Assembly: GCA_963170055.1 (NCBI GenBank)
Contig: CAUJGJ010000125.1
Coordinates: 1,967,501 to 2,031,500, forward strand
Reading direction: 5' to 3'
DNA length: 64,000 nucleotides
DNA from: Halisarca cf. caerulea
Lineage: Eukaryota; Porifera; Demospongiae; Chondrillida; Halisarcidae
This document shows, one piece after another, positions 1-12,386 of the stretch (position 1 is the stretch's first letter; the number at the start of each line of letters is the position of its first letter). The notes under the pieces were generated by a model. That model saw only the letters and a program-made list of their open reading frames with translations. It did no database searches and had not been told where the DNA came from. The position numbers and the translations under genes were made by a program.

Positions 1-339
1 CACCACTTGCATATTTTCTTGTCACAGAATTGGATGTGCTGTATGCAATACTCAAGTGGACAAGAACCCATGAAAAGACTACATTGGAGTTGAGCATTTC
101 AATTACCAGGGGAAGCCTCACTTACCATTTGAGCTTGTTTATATCAAGATAGATGTATGTACTGAGACATGATACCGAACAATTTTGGTAACATGTTATC
201 GTGTTTACAAGGTGATTGCCTCTGAGTACATACTTCTAACCCACTGATCTAGAGCCTGGGCTTTCCAGTCGAGTCAATGGAGTTTCCAAACAATGGCTCA
301 TTCCCTTTGAGCAACATGCATATCAACATAATATTATTA

Positions 340-505
340 CAGTCAAACCTCTTTATAAACTTGAAGTCACTTGATACAGCATCACATATGTTGGAACCTG
401 TTTCACTGGTCTCTGTTTAAAACTGTACTGGTTACAACAACAACGTTGTTAGAGCAGCATGCTGTAGTGGAACCAGTGGTGTTGTTGTAAGGAGGTTTTA
501 ATTGC
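340..505. repeat. Diverged small inverted-repeat element, copy 1
   Basis: The stretch starts with a CAAACCTCTTTA-like end and closes with GGAGGTTTTA. It shares phrases such as TGTTTCACTGGTCTCTGT and TGTTGTTGTAA with 1,505-1,640, so the two are copies of one short non-autonomous element. No coding potential is seen. Confidence 0.5.
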
Positions 506-1045
506 TTATTGATGAGGCTCATCCAGTCATAACCAACATGATAAGATAATACATGCTAATGTTATTACTGCACAACCACAAATTGTTTTTGTCTCTCGTA
601 TACATGTGTACGGTTGACCTTTACTTCCCACATACTGACCAGCTGTGTGACCAGCTGTGTGGAGGCAATTGAGGCTATCAATGTCACCAGAAGAATAAAA
701 AAGGAACTCAGCAGAACTACTTGTAATGGAGAAATTGATGGAATCCTTAAAATGGAAGGCTCAGAAAACTGAAGTGCATATACATATACATCAGCCACCA
801 GGTGTTCACCCAGGCTAGATTGCACAGCCATTGAGACTAACATCTACTGTAGGTGAAGAGGCTCATTACCACCACATGTCAGTGTAGAGATAGCCTATTG
901 TATTATCTGCAGAATCTGGTGCTTATTTTCAACCCACTATGGCAATTTTGCAATTGGACCTACGTATATCAGTTTGCTGCTGTTTCAAAGACTTCACTTC
1001 TGATGAAGCACACAACAATATGCAGAGCAGACACTAGTTTTCACA

Positions 1046-1229
1046 TACAGTAGAACCTCGTTAGTAAGAACACTGTTAATGAGTAATACCTGGTTAGGAA
1101 GTACAAGGATATGATATCCCAGCTTATAACCCATAATACTAATCTATGTGGTTAGCAAGTACTACTGATAGTGAGTAGCAATTTGGAGGGTCCCAGGTGT
1201 ACTCCGAGCACTAACGAGGTTTGACTGTA
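1046..1229. repeat. Tc1/mariner-like MITE, family CAGTAGAACCTCRTTAGTAAG, copy 1
   Basis: A 184-bp element bounded by TA, with inverted ends CAGTAGAACCTCGTTAGT and its imperfect complement ACTAACGAGGTTTGACTG. A second copy lies at 16,059-16,238 with the same interior. TA boundaries and size fit a mariner-type MITE; that class is inferred. Confidence 0.8.
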
Positions 1230-1504
1230 CATGTTTCTCACTGTGCACTTTCCAACTGTGGTTTACTGTAACTACTGTATTTCTAATATATAAGATTGTT
1301 TCTTCAATACATGTACAATCTTTCAGCATGATAATATATGCATCTATGCTCGTAAATCTTGATATGAGGGAACTCATCATTATTAGTGTATTCTGTTCAT
1401 GGGAAACAAATGCTTGTGTCCTAGTTAACACGCTACTTGGAAGTTTAACTTCTTATAGTGATTAAGTTTGTGATAGTAGTCAATTTGAAATCTCTTCTCA
1501 CTCT

Positions 1505-1640
1505 ACAACAACACACATGTTGGGAACTGTTTCACTGGTCTCTGTACAAAATGTACAATATAGTTACTATGAACAATTAATATGTTATAGCAGCATAAAA
1601 AAAAGTAGAGCCAATGGTATTGTTGTAAACAGTTCTAACT
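1505..1640. repeat. Diverged small inverted-repeat element, copy 2
   Basis: Shares TGTTTCACTGGTCTCTGT and TTGTTGTAA with 340-505 in the same order. A decayed copy of the same short element. Confidence 0.45.
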
Positions 1641-1789
1641 GCATATAGTGAATTAAGGGTTTTTAGTGTATGTCCCCTGTGATGTGTTACAAGGAGCTTC
1701 TGCTGTGCATAAACCAGTACGCTTGACTACTGGTGGGGTCACACCCATTCAGTCTATGTATAGCATGCTGGCTGCAGCTAGCAAATTAT

Positions 1790-1791
<2 letters not shown>

Positions 1792-1880
<89 letters not shown>

Positions 1881-1919
1881 TGTACGTACAGTATGTGTGT
1901 GTACCATGTACGTGTGGGT

Positions 1920-1980
<61 letters not shown>

Positions 1981-2040
1981 TGTGTGTGTTGAAGTGTGTG
2001 TGTGGGGGGGTCCATGTGTGTGTGTGTGTGTATGTGTGTG
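1792..2040. repeat. (GT)n microsatellite
   Basis: Two long GT runs separated by about 40 bp of mixed sequence near 1,880-1,918. Open frames across it, such as Cys-Val or Thr-His polymers, are artefacts of the dinucleotide repeat. Confidence 0.97.
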
Positions 2041-3891
2041 AAGAGTTGGTACATGTGGCTGGTGTGATCACATACAGTAACCTGTGCTGTCTCAGAGAAC
2101 TAATAAATGCTGTAAAAGTTGTTAACACGTCTTGCATCGAGCTCACAACAAATTATAGACAAAACATGAGTGTTGTACAATTTTATTGAAAATGGGAACT
2201 ATAGGATGTTAGTTCAAAGGGCAACATCCATTCAAGTTAGCTTTTCATTATAGTACAACTCCAGTTGTGTAACATCTGCTGTATGCATGATATGGGGAAG
2301 TATGAAAGTTTTCATTAATGCCCCATTGTAAAAATTTCTTTCTTTCTGAATCACTAGAATTTACTACTTTCAATGCATGTAAACAATACTTGATGTTCTG
2401 CATGTGTCACAACTAGGTAGAACAGGACAGTTATTGCATTGTAAATGCATTGTCTGGTATACACAGAGGCAGGTCACTCGATAGGGGAACCTGATCGAAA
2501 ACATTTCCTTAAATCTTATTATCTTATTAACAATGATATTACATTATGCATTGCACAACATTGTACAATGTCAGTGTCTGTGGACAAAGTCTACAGATCT
2601 TTAGCAATAGTACAGTCATGCAGTATAGCACTCAATGATGTGCCCGGTATTCATGTGGGGGCATGAACATGACATACACTGCAACACTCTCCTATGCAGG
2701 CTCTGTTTACTATGCTGTACACGTGTTTAAATACTAGTAACATGATCGGTTGTTTGCACAGGAAATAGTCCTATACCTAGCTGTTTTAGAAGTAAATCTG
2801 AAATATTCTAGGACTGAAAAGTACTATAAACTGAACTTAATTGTATACAAGGTGTTACAAAAATTTCATTCTACCTCATTCTCATACCATACATATCATC
2901 ATTCACAGTATGTCCACTACATCTGAAGAAGACACAATTTTATGCTTAGTCTATAATCATGAAGATTGTACTCAGACACTCCCATACAAGAGGAGAGCAT
3001 ATGATACGCTAACTGCCCACTACCGTATATGTAGGCCTATATACATGTTGTAAGCAGATACTACATTGCTAGACAAGAATACTAACATGCCTGAAATACA
3101 AGATTCAAAATTAATGCAATACACTATTATTCTGGTTGGCACTCACAACCAACTTGAACGAGATCCCTTCCTCCAATCATTGGTGGATTTTGTATGCTAT
3201 ATAACCAATGGCATAGGCTAAGCATAGAATACCACTGTCCAACCATGCATAGATACTTTAACCCAGCAGTCCAACCACGCACACATACACAAGCAATGAA
3301 GCCACCGATCCCCAAAGCTGAGCAATAATAGGCTGAAATTCAATTATAGCACCACCGACAAGCTTTCCTAGTCAACTCAAGCAGTTGCTTGTACGAAAAC
3401 ATAACAATTGCAGTCAAGTGTACTAAAACATAACTTAGTCTATATAGTAGTTTGGTGTGCATTAACCCAAAATCTACCATGCATGTGGTAAGACTTCCTT
3501 GAATTTCTGGTGGTATGCAGGGAAATGGTAACAATCTATGACATTTACAAATGAATCTGACACATGGTGGCATTGCCAAGGAAATACATGCATGTCGCAT
3601 GCAATTATATAAATTTTGCCTTCAAGTTGAAGTTTGTGAGTCTTTAATACAACCACATGTACACTGCAGTGGTTTGGGATAGTGTTATATACAAACAAAA
3701 AATTGAATACATACAGTGTCAAAATGTACAGAGTCTGACGTTATGCGTATCTATATAGCCGAACTATATAAAATCAGCGTGCGATTTCAGATAGACATGG
3801 TCGGACGGATGATCAACGGACATACGCGACATAGGACCACGCGCACGCGATCACAATCACTGATCGAACTTCTGATCCAGAATCGATTTAC
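2041..3891. other. Non-coding stretch, no recognised feature
   Basis: AT-rich sequence with only short unrelated open frames. It was checked for the membrane-protein exons 3-5 that should follow copy A (minus strand). No match to the conserved exon 4 or exon 5 phrases was seen here or at 1-2,040. Confidence 0.6.
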
Positions 3892-4116
3892 CTGTATAAG
3901 GTGGTGCTTGGGTGTATCCCTGTGCGGGTGGATATCCCTGTTGTGGCGGGTAGCCCTGTTGAGGAGGATAGGCGGCATTCTTGTAGTCGGCAGGAGCCGG
4001 TTGATAGCCTTGTCCAGGATATTCTAGAAATATGAAAACGGTAGAATGAGGTACACGTACAAGATATACTACGCTGGATACGAGTGATAAGCGTTTCGTT
4101 ACCTACCAGAGGCCAT
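3892..4116 (-). CDS. Pro/Gln/Tyr-repeat membrane protein, copy A (5' part: exons 1-2 only)
   Basis: Two exons on the minus strand. Exon 1 is 4,116-4,107 (ATG GCC TCT G, then donor GTAGGT). Exon 2 is 4,023-3,892 (acceptor TTTCTAG, donor GTAAAT). Together they encode MASEYPGQGYQPAPADYKNA followed by YPPQQG-type repeats ending TQAPPYT. Exon phases (1 and 1) and the EYPGQGYQPAP start match copy B. The exons for the short linker and the two hydrophobic segments are not visible downstream (1-3,891), so they are lost, very diverged or outside the window. A CpG-bearing stretch just upstream (4,117-4,200) looks like its promoter region. Unlike copies B-D it lacks a PPxY motif (it has APPY). Function is unknown. 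Confidence 0.7.
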
Positions 4117-4227
4117 TCTTGTCCAAGATCGCTTCAACTAGTTTTCTTCGTCCGTTCCTCGTCCGCAGACAGCTAGTGGTAGCGTTCAGAGTTCCGGCGG
4201 AAGAGGGTGGAGTCTAAAATGATGACT

Positions 4228-4384
4228 TACAGACGTTTTCGGGTTTTTTGTCTGGATAACAATCAGCTTTTAGCATACACGTGATGTTTTGTACGTATAA
4301 ATGTCACGTGTGCACTGTATAAGCGTCACGTGTATGCTTTAAAAGCCGACTGCTATTCAGACAAGAAACCCAAAAACGTCTGTA
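4228..4384. repeat. Long foldback MITE next to copy A promoter
   Basis: Bounded by TA. The ends CAGACGTTTTCGGGTTTTTT and AAACCCAAAAACGTCTG are complementary, and the complementarity continues inward almost to the centre. The interior holds several CACGTG or near-CACGTG motifs. It sits about 110 bp upstream of the copy A start codon, where it could affect transcription (inference). Confidence 0.8.
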
Positions 4385-5551
4385 TGTGTATTATACCGTA
4401 GTAAGTACAATCACTGCTTGACAAAAGCAAATAGAACAAAACAACATAATGATTGGAAAATCAAAATATATGCAGTCATAATTCATTGACAAATCCGCTT
4501 AATACAAACTTTCGCTTTTCTCAAAACAAGCAATATTGTAACATGGAATTTGTAGGGGATTTCTTCTTAATTCAAAATTGATGTACGTAAACATGTAGAA
4601 GAATCCAAAGCAGGTCCGGGAGACTTTGATAAGGATAGAGCTGTCAGTTTAGGTCTTTCTAAAATTAATGATTACTTTCCTGCTATACTAATAATATGTT
4701 TACAAATCTCTTTGAGGTACAGTATTATGATAATCTTTTCATATAGTTACTGTTACAGTAACACTTTCAGATAGTTTCTTTGTTTTGTGGGTATTATCAA
4801 GCCAACATTTACCATTCATTTTGTTATGAAGTCATTAGAATTTAATTTTAGTATGTAGGAATTTCTACATTTGTCATATATACTATCATAATTCAAAATT
4901 CCTGTTGTAATTCAAACTTATTGTTGCTCTTCCAGGGATTTGAATTATGTGGCCTACACTGTAGATGCTTCATACCACAATTATGTTTGTCAAGTAGAGA
5001 GAATGCATGTGACCCTCTGTGATGGCAAGATGGAACTTGCTGTAGGAGTCTGGAACCCCAGATTGAAGCAATAGATCTGAGCCACTTCATCCCGTGCACA
5101 TGACTGTACTCTCTTGTGTGCTAGTAAGGTTACCAATTATTGCTCGTACACATGGTGGTGGATGGGCCCATCCCACCAGAAGCAGAAATAAATCAAAGGG
5201 GCAAAAGAACATTAATATTATTCCACCTCTCTGAATCTTTGGTCGTATGTTATTCTCTTCTTTCTCTAGATCTCCAGCTGCAAGAATCTTGTGTTTATAG
5301 ATGATTTCTGGTCGGAAGCTGTCAACGGGTTAAAACCCTTAATGACATCGAAAAATGCATCTTACTGTTTGTTCCTGAAGCCTCTACATCTGATGTCGAC
5401 ACAATTGTCATCTTGGATATTTGTGGATGGCCATGAAGGGTGTCACCATTGAGTGGTTGTAAGGAGGCCTCAATCTCTGAGGAGGTGCTGACTTCATCCA
5501 TCAGTGCTGCTGCAAGGTCATGGATGTCGTTGTGTCAGTGAATTGGCCAGT
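4385..5551. other. Non-coding stretch, no recognised feature
   Basis: AT-rich at first, then near-even composition from about 4,900. Short open frames on both strands show no family resemblance I can name. It could hold decayed transposon sequence. Confidence 0.5.
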
Positions 5552-5723
5552 AGAGAGAGTAGTGTGTGTGTATGTGTGTGTGTGTCCATTATGCTGCTAA
5601 ATACCATAAATACTATGAAGAATCCTATTAGATATTCATTTTGGAACATACATCCTTTGCAGTTTGTATGTGTGATAAAATTGGTGTGTCCGTATGTATT
5701 TGTGCACATAATATGAGTATGCA

Positions 5724-5769
<46 letters not shown>

Positions 5770-5801
5770 TGTGTGGGTGTGGGTGTGGGTGTGTGATCTA
5801 T

Positions 5802-5851
<50 letters not shown>

Positions 5852-5950
5852 TGTGTGTGTGTGTGCGTGTGTGTGTGCATGTGTGCGTGTGTGCGTGTGT
5901 GTGTGTGTGTGAGTGTGTGTGTGTGCGTGTGTGTGTGCGTGTGTACATTG

Positions 5951-5983
<33 letters not shown>

Positions 5984-6093
5984 TGTGTGTGTGTGTGTGT
6001 ATGTGTGTGTGTGTGTGCGTGTGTGTGTGCATGTGTGTGTGTGTGAGTGTGTGTGTGTGTGTGTGTGTGCGTGTGTGTGTGCGTGTGTACATT

Positions 6094-6133
<40 letters not shown>

Positions 6134-6247
6134 TGTGTGTGTGTGTATGTGTGTGTGTGTGTGTGCGTGTGTGTGTGCATGTGTGTGTGTGTGCGTGTGT
6201 GTGTGTGTGTGAGTGTGTGTGTGCGTGTGTGTGTGCGTGTGTACATT

Positions 6248-6326
<79 letters not shown>

Positions 6327-6353
6327 ATGTGTGTGTGAGTGTGTGGGTGGGTG
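5552..6353. repeat. Compound (GT)n array with higher-order structure
   Basis: More than 600 bp of GT repeat from about 5,727, interrupted by fixed variants (GC, GA, AT steps). The phrase GTGTGTACATTGGTGTGTG recurs near 5,940, 6,085 and 6,240, so the array is built from blocks of roughly 145-155 bp. Confidence 0.9.
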
Positions 6354-6355
6354 GG

Positions 6356-6482
6356 CTTACTCTTAATATGGAAATTACACTCAATAATTTGATAAATTCA
6401 CTGAACACACTTGATGTAAGGGTTGCACCCGCCACCCGAACTAGGGGCGAAGGCGGCCTTTGGCCGCCTACTCCCCTAGTAT
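6356..6482. repeat. Interspersed repeat, copy 1 (ends CTCCCCTAGT)
   Basis: Shares an ordered series of phrases with 24,727-24,862: ACTCTTRATA, AATTCACT, ACTTGATRTAAGGGTTGCAC, ACCCGAACT and CTCCCCTAGT. It contains a GC-rich hairpin GGCGGCCTTTGGCCGCC. No coding potential is seen. Confidence 0.7.
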
Positions 6483-8379
6483 ATATAATGAACGTTTATT
6501 GGAAGTTTTTCAACTAAATATATGTGTCACAAAAATTACCTGAATAGGGTTATCAACGGGCATGTACATATATCACTATATTATGGTTGCTAAAAGCAAG
6601 CGTACATGATCGATGAATGCATCTTACTGGAAAGTCATATATTGTCTTTATCAAAGGAATGTTACAGTAGTGAGTGAAATGAAAGGAATCACTGCCCCTC
6701 CCACTGCTTGGAAGATCATGGCTGCCTGGTGTGATTTCTTATCTGTTATGTACAAGACAAGGTATACAGTAGTGTATTGTACATTGCTGCTTGCAATATT
6801 ACATATATAATTTAACTTATATTGAGGAGACTGCACAAAATTAATCACATAGTTGCATGCCAGTCCCTGTTAACGATTTTGTGGGACGAATTATATAGGC
6901 TAGTTACAATTTGCAGAACATTCACTGCTTTTTGCAGGATGATTGTTGTTCTGTGTTCTAAAGTATGTAGTTTGACTGACACTAAAAAATAAACGAAAAG
7001 TAAAAATTCAATTTGTATGGCTTGTGCATGAGGTGCATGAATTTGGCACTGAATATCCCAGGCCTTCTTTGCCTCAAGCAATTTTGCAGGACATGCAGTA
7101 TACCTAGTAGTAGTTCAGGGACAGCAGGATCCAGACACAGAGGCAATTTCAGGGACTGTCCTACAAAATCAGGGATAGTTGGCAACTTAATTATGCAATC
7201 GTATAGTAGTTGTACGTATGTATTATATTCAATTGATATAGTGCATAAAAATATGTGTGAGGGTGTATGTTCACAAAGTGATGAACATATACATATTATA
7301 TGTGAGTACAGCAGACATTAGACTATAGCTACATTATACAGGTATGTTGAGAATACCACTCAACACAAGAAATTATATCCCAATTTGAATTTATTACTGT
7401 AAGTCTGTACATATACATATGCCTGTAAAACTGATCATTGTGCACAGATGGCATAACTATATACATGTATAATTATAATATTATGATATAAGATAGTATA
7501 TACTGCTATGATCAATTTGACAAATCTCCCACACACACAGCACAGCATGTACGATTAAGGTTCAAAGTATGACAAGAAGTACATAAGTATGGACACAGCA
7601 TTAACCATCAATGATTATATGGAGAATTAGCAAAGCATTATTATGTTAATGAAATCAACAATTATGAAGATCTATGGATAGTAAGATCTCTGCCAATTGG
7701 CAAAACTACCCTATCAAATTAAGAGATGTCAAATTAGGAGTACAATATTGTATTAAAATCAATCCCTTAAATGTTTCACTCTTCATCATAATAATATATA
7801 CCAAGAATACATGTACAGTAGCTATTGAATTCTTTGGCAACGTACAAGACTAGTACTAAGCACTAATCACATCACTATTTATAAGACTACAAATTATTGT
7901 AGACTGATTAAATTATTAGACAGAGACTGCTTTCAAAGACCTATTTCTATTTTTTACATAACATAATATTTTGCAGCTGTTGTGTTGTGCATTTCCTGGC
8001 TTGTGTTTGACTTTTTGACAGTCTTAAATTAAACGAGCATATTATTATTAATTTTTTGTACCCTAGATGTGCAATTTCAGTTAATTATGCAATTATACAC
8101 ACAATGTTATAATAATAATAATAATAATAATAATTATATTATAACTAACACATGTACGTATATGCATGCATAAAACAAAACAGTACACCTACAACATACA
8201 TCCAAAGAAAAAACAAAACAATCAAATAAACGAAAGACAACAACAAAACAAACAAAACACAAAAAGTAGCCTATTACATTGATCCGCGGACGGACAATGT
8301 ATTGCCCTTTTGAACGGCAACGGACAGTCGTTGGGCAAGATGGCAATAGGCCATAATAATAATAATAATTATAAGATTT
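6483..8379. other. AT-rich non-coding stretch
   Basis: No credible gene or repeat family was recognised apart from a short (AAT)n tract at 8,110-8,135. Open frames are short and unlike any protein I know. Confidence 0.5.
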
Positions 8380-8389
8380 ATCCCTTAAT

Positions 8390-9240
8390 TATAAGTTCCC
8401 CAACTTTCCGCTTGCCATATCTGGAGTCCTTTGACCAAACTCTAAGACCTATTACTGTATCTCTCGGGTACTCAACAATCATTTGGAAATTGATGACCCC
8501 ACATTGATACAAGCTACCCTCCCAGTTGCCGCTGGTGACCTGGGAATTAGGAGTACAGTCCATCTTGCACTGTCTGCCTTTTATCATTAATTTTGCTGGT
8601 GGAGCCTCGTCACGTGCAACTGCTCCCCAGTCGCACACCTCATGTCTATATACCCCAATTAATTATAAACGTTCAAGATCGATGCTGCTCTAGTCGCCTG
8701 GAAAGAAGGGGTAACTGCAGAATCTGATGTGGTTCCACCAGCATCTCCATCATCCCATTTGCAAAAAGCTTGGGACCAACCAAAGGTTGAATCACTGAAG
8801 GCCTCTCTCTCCTTGCAGACCGATAGCAATGCATGATCATGAGAAATCACAAGCAAGAATCTGGCAGTAATTTGTAAGGAATATATATGCAGGGCGCATG
8901 GCTTAATGCCATATATGTATGCCAGTCTCTCTATATAGCTTTCTTTGCATGGTTTACGGACAACAAACGAAACATACTGTCCGCATTAAATTGATGTTGC
9001 AATGTTGGCCTCAGGCTATAATATACATAGGGGTCCCGGCCCCTATGTCAACTGCATAAGTGCTCCTTATGTGGCAATGATGTGGACCATGGCCAGTTTG
9101 CCACGCATGGCCTCGGCTGCACAGACGTAGTCAAGACAGACTGCATCGCCACCATGCATGGTGCATGGTGCATATGGTGAACCACCATGCAATCAAAGAC
9201 ATTGTTCCTTGATTGCTTTTATCTCAAGACGGGATCGAAT
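8390..9240 (+). pseudogene. LINE ORF2 C-terminal relic (frameshifted)
   Basis: Translating the plus strand across frameshifts gives pieces typical of the region after the reverse transcriptase of a non-LTR retrotransposon. Pieces are PYLESFDQTLRPI, then LNNHLEIDDPTLIQATLPVA and GDLGIRSTVHLALSAF (about 8,460-8,590). Next is SHLQKAWDQPKVESLKASLS (about 8,750). Last is a zinc-knuckle-like CSLCGNDVDHGQ followed by FATHGLGC (about 9,060-9,120). The C-x2-C..H-x3-C pattern matches the one at 22.4 kb on the other strand. Stops and frame changes show it is dead. The longer minus-strand open frame here is a shadow. Confidence 0.7.
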
Positions 9241-11177
9241 CGATCTGCACACATATCTTTTGAGATCTGATGGCAAGTACATGATGGTATCCCTTGGTCA
9301 CAGGGCAATTGAGTTCCCGGTGTGGGACTTCTAAATTGCACAGTTACACTGTGTACCTCTAACATTAGGAGATCTGCTACTGAGGCTGATGCATCCACAG
9401 CCCATGTATAGTCACTGGAGGTCACAAAGTATGATAATAATATTATTATCATAATTAAAAAGTATTATGTACACACAAATCTTCACTATTACTAATACTG
9501 AATCAATGGCCATTTATGTGCACCTATTGTAGCTGTACATTTATATACAATTAATACTTTTAGGTGCAATGCAGTACATATTTTCCTTCAGTCCGTTTAC
9601 ATGATCATGAGCACAGAAAAGTCCTTTCAATTGTGTCAATTACATTGTGTTTAATTTTCACATCATCCACACATACTTACACAGAATATTGCCATCAAAC
9701 CTACCTCATTATTGTATTGTATACTACATACAAGTTGAAATCAATATTATCAGGATTCTTAATTGCATGCATATATATATTATATGCTCATCATTAATAT
9801 TCTTAATTCTGTTCAACATGTTTTCCACATAAATGCAGCTTTTGTTATATATACATAGTCTTGGTGCATTGGATATGAAAATTAAATTATGTATAAACTG
9901 TAGCTATATGTATGTAAGTATTTGACCATAATATTATACTATGCTATGTTCATTGGATGCATGTATGTAATACCGTAAATACTCATCATTAATCTGATTC
10001 ACAATATAATTACTGTAATTACCCATTTTACACCAAAGTCATTATTATATTAAACCATGCAAAATGTATTACAATCATCAGCATCCTTTAAAATTATATA
10101 TTATTTGATGCATAATATTATACATGTATAATGTTATTTTACACTTTTTATCCCTACTCTCCATTAAATTTGATGTATCATTCCATGTATTGTTCACTGT
10201 GTGTTCATACGTTATAAGGAGGTTGGAGGGATATGTACCTGCAGCTGCATGCTGCAATTACAAGCATACTGATAAGTAACCTTGGAAGTTCTCCAATGAT
10301 TGAATGCCATTCCCAACAGTTCTCGAGCAAACATTCCGCAAGTTCCAAGGAGGAAAATAATGACAATTTAAATTTAAGAACTGCACACTTGACAGTCACC
10401 AAAACTTGATTTTGCAAGAAATTTAAAGCAAGTATGGAAATTACTCCGCACCTACAAGTATTTTAAAAGAAGAGCACAGAAATTGTGGTCGCTTTGCAAT
10501 TGCCCTCGAGCCACAAACATTTGATCATGAATAGTACAGTATTCATGCAGTCTGAGGAATAATAATTATGCTTTTCTATTTCATTTTCGATCACAGACAC
10601 ACCTCGATCATATTGTTTATACATTAATTGTATTTCATTTATATGTTCTGTCTTTAAATTTCTTTGCTGCATGATTGTATAATATTTACTATATGCTGAG
10701 GTCAAAGGTCAGTTTTGGCCAAGACCACAATTAATTATCTATCTATCTATAATATTGTCCATGCACATGCACGCACACACTGACGCACAGATGCATGCAC
10801 GCACATCCACCCACCCACCCACACATCACTAGTACTCGTGCATATACTGTACATTCTTATACAATTAATACTTTTAGGTGCAATGCATGCCATAATAGCA
10901 AATCTATAAACTGTAGTAGCAGCAACTGACGATGAACTGACTGATTGTCCAGAGTTATTATATCTATGGACTGATTGTGCTATGACTCCAACTACCAGCT
11001 ATATATGATAGAGACAACAACAAAAGTTCAGGCAGCAACAGAGCCAACATAAATAGTGTATTTTGGACTCAATGTACATAATCCCCACGGATGTCACATG
11101 CAACTGACATTGTTAGCAACAATGTTAGTTGCATGCATGCATGCATGATTGCAATTGTGTGTTTAATTGTACAGCAT
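9241..11177. other. AT-rich non-coding stretch
   Basis: No recognisable gene. The phrase ATACAATTAATACTTTTAGGTGCAATGCA occurs in part twice (near 9,546 and 10,860), hinting at a short dispersed repeat. Confidence 0.45.
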
Positions 11178-11224
11178 GTATGTGTGTGTGTGCATGTGCG
11201 TGCGTGCGTGCGTGCGTGTTTGTA

Positions 11225-11255
<31 letters not shown>

Positions 11256-11270
11256 GTGTGTGTGTGTGAT
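11178..11270. repeat. (GT)n / (GCGT)n microsatellite
   Basis: GT run with a short GCGT block (GTGCGTGCGTGCGTGCGTG). Confidence 0.9.
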
Positions 11271-11767
11271 TTTTCAAACCCTATGAGTGTTTTCAAGGAC
11301 TAAATGCAGTGTATATGAACCTTTGGTATACCTTTCAGGACAATTATTGTAACTTATGTATATCCCAGCAGCTAGTATGCCATTTAGTTTTTTGTTTTCT
11401 GCATTTCTAAAGAAAATGTGCCACCTTCTGTACTGGATATACATAGTTATTAAGCTATAATTCAATTATCATAATGGTTGATGGGGGTGATGTGTGGGCA
11501 GGTTGAGTGTAATTATAAGTGAGACTAAGGGCTTTAATAGAGCCTACGCTAGTGGCTGACGCATTCACAGGAAGGAATATTAGCTTCACTCATCATGCCA
11601 ATTTACAGAAATTACTCAAAATACGTAACATTATTACTATTAAATTTAACAACTCCACTACATATTGTGTATAATGTTATAAAGTTTTTCTACAGTAGTT
11701 GAGCATAGTTACTACAGCTCAATCTGTTCAGGAGTACACTACACTTGGATCCACTGATGTTGTCAAA

Positions 11768-12339
11768 TCAGCAAACATAGGTGTATAGTGTACCTGTAGA
11801 ATAGCGGCCATAGCAGGTCAGGGAGTATCTGACGTAGGTGCGCACTGAAGAAACAGCCTGGGCAGTGGTGACACCAACAGCTATTCCCACAACAATGATG
11901 GTGATGCAGAAAAAGACACAGGTGGCAATACTCAGACCAATGCTCATGTTGGCATTAGTTGAAGCACTGGAATCATTTGGGCTAGAGAGAGCCTATAAGA
12001 AGCAAGTGTGGAGAAAAATTACTGTTAAGTAGTACACAGTACAATAGTGATACGCACCATATACAGTAGTAACACATGCATAACACATCTTTTCATTAAC
12101 ATACCACAATAGCCAAGATCAGTGCAGGAATGAGGCAGGTGAGGTACAGAAGTGAAGTACCACAGCATACCAGACCAATAATAGCCAAAATGAGAGCAAC
12201 AATAGCTTTTGCACTGTGGTCCTGTTGAGGAGGTGTCACAGTGATGGTGGATGCTGGTTGACCAGTGACTACCACAGTGTTGGTGGTGGTGGACTGGCAA
12301 AATGAACAAATATAGCTGATCAAGCATAATCAAAGCAAC

Positions 12340-12386
<47 letters not shown>

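Noticed and set aside
1666..2189. Long open frames of Cys-Val or Thr-His polymers
   Set aside because: They are translations of (GT)n/(CA)n repeats. The same applies near 5.5-6.5, 22.8-24.3, 33.3, 40.2, 46.2 and 53.1 kb.
3716..4027. Plus-strand 103-residue frame with RSQSLIELLIQN
   Set aside because: It overlaps exon 2 of copy A on the other strand, which has matching splice sites and family similarity.
8378..8638. Minus-strand 86-residue open frame that looks protein-like
   Set aside because: The opposite strand reads a better supported LINE fragment (IDDPTLIQATLPVAAGDLGI), so this is a shadow.
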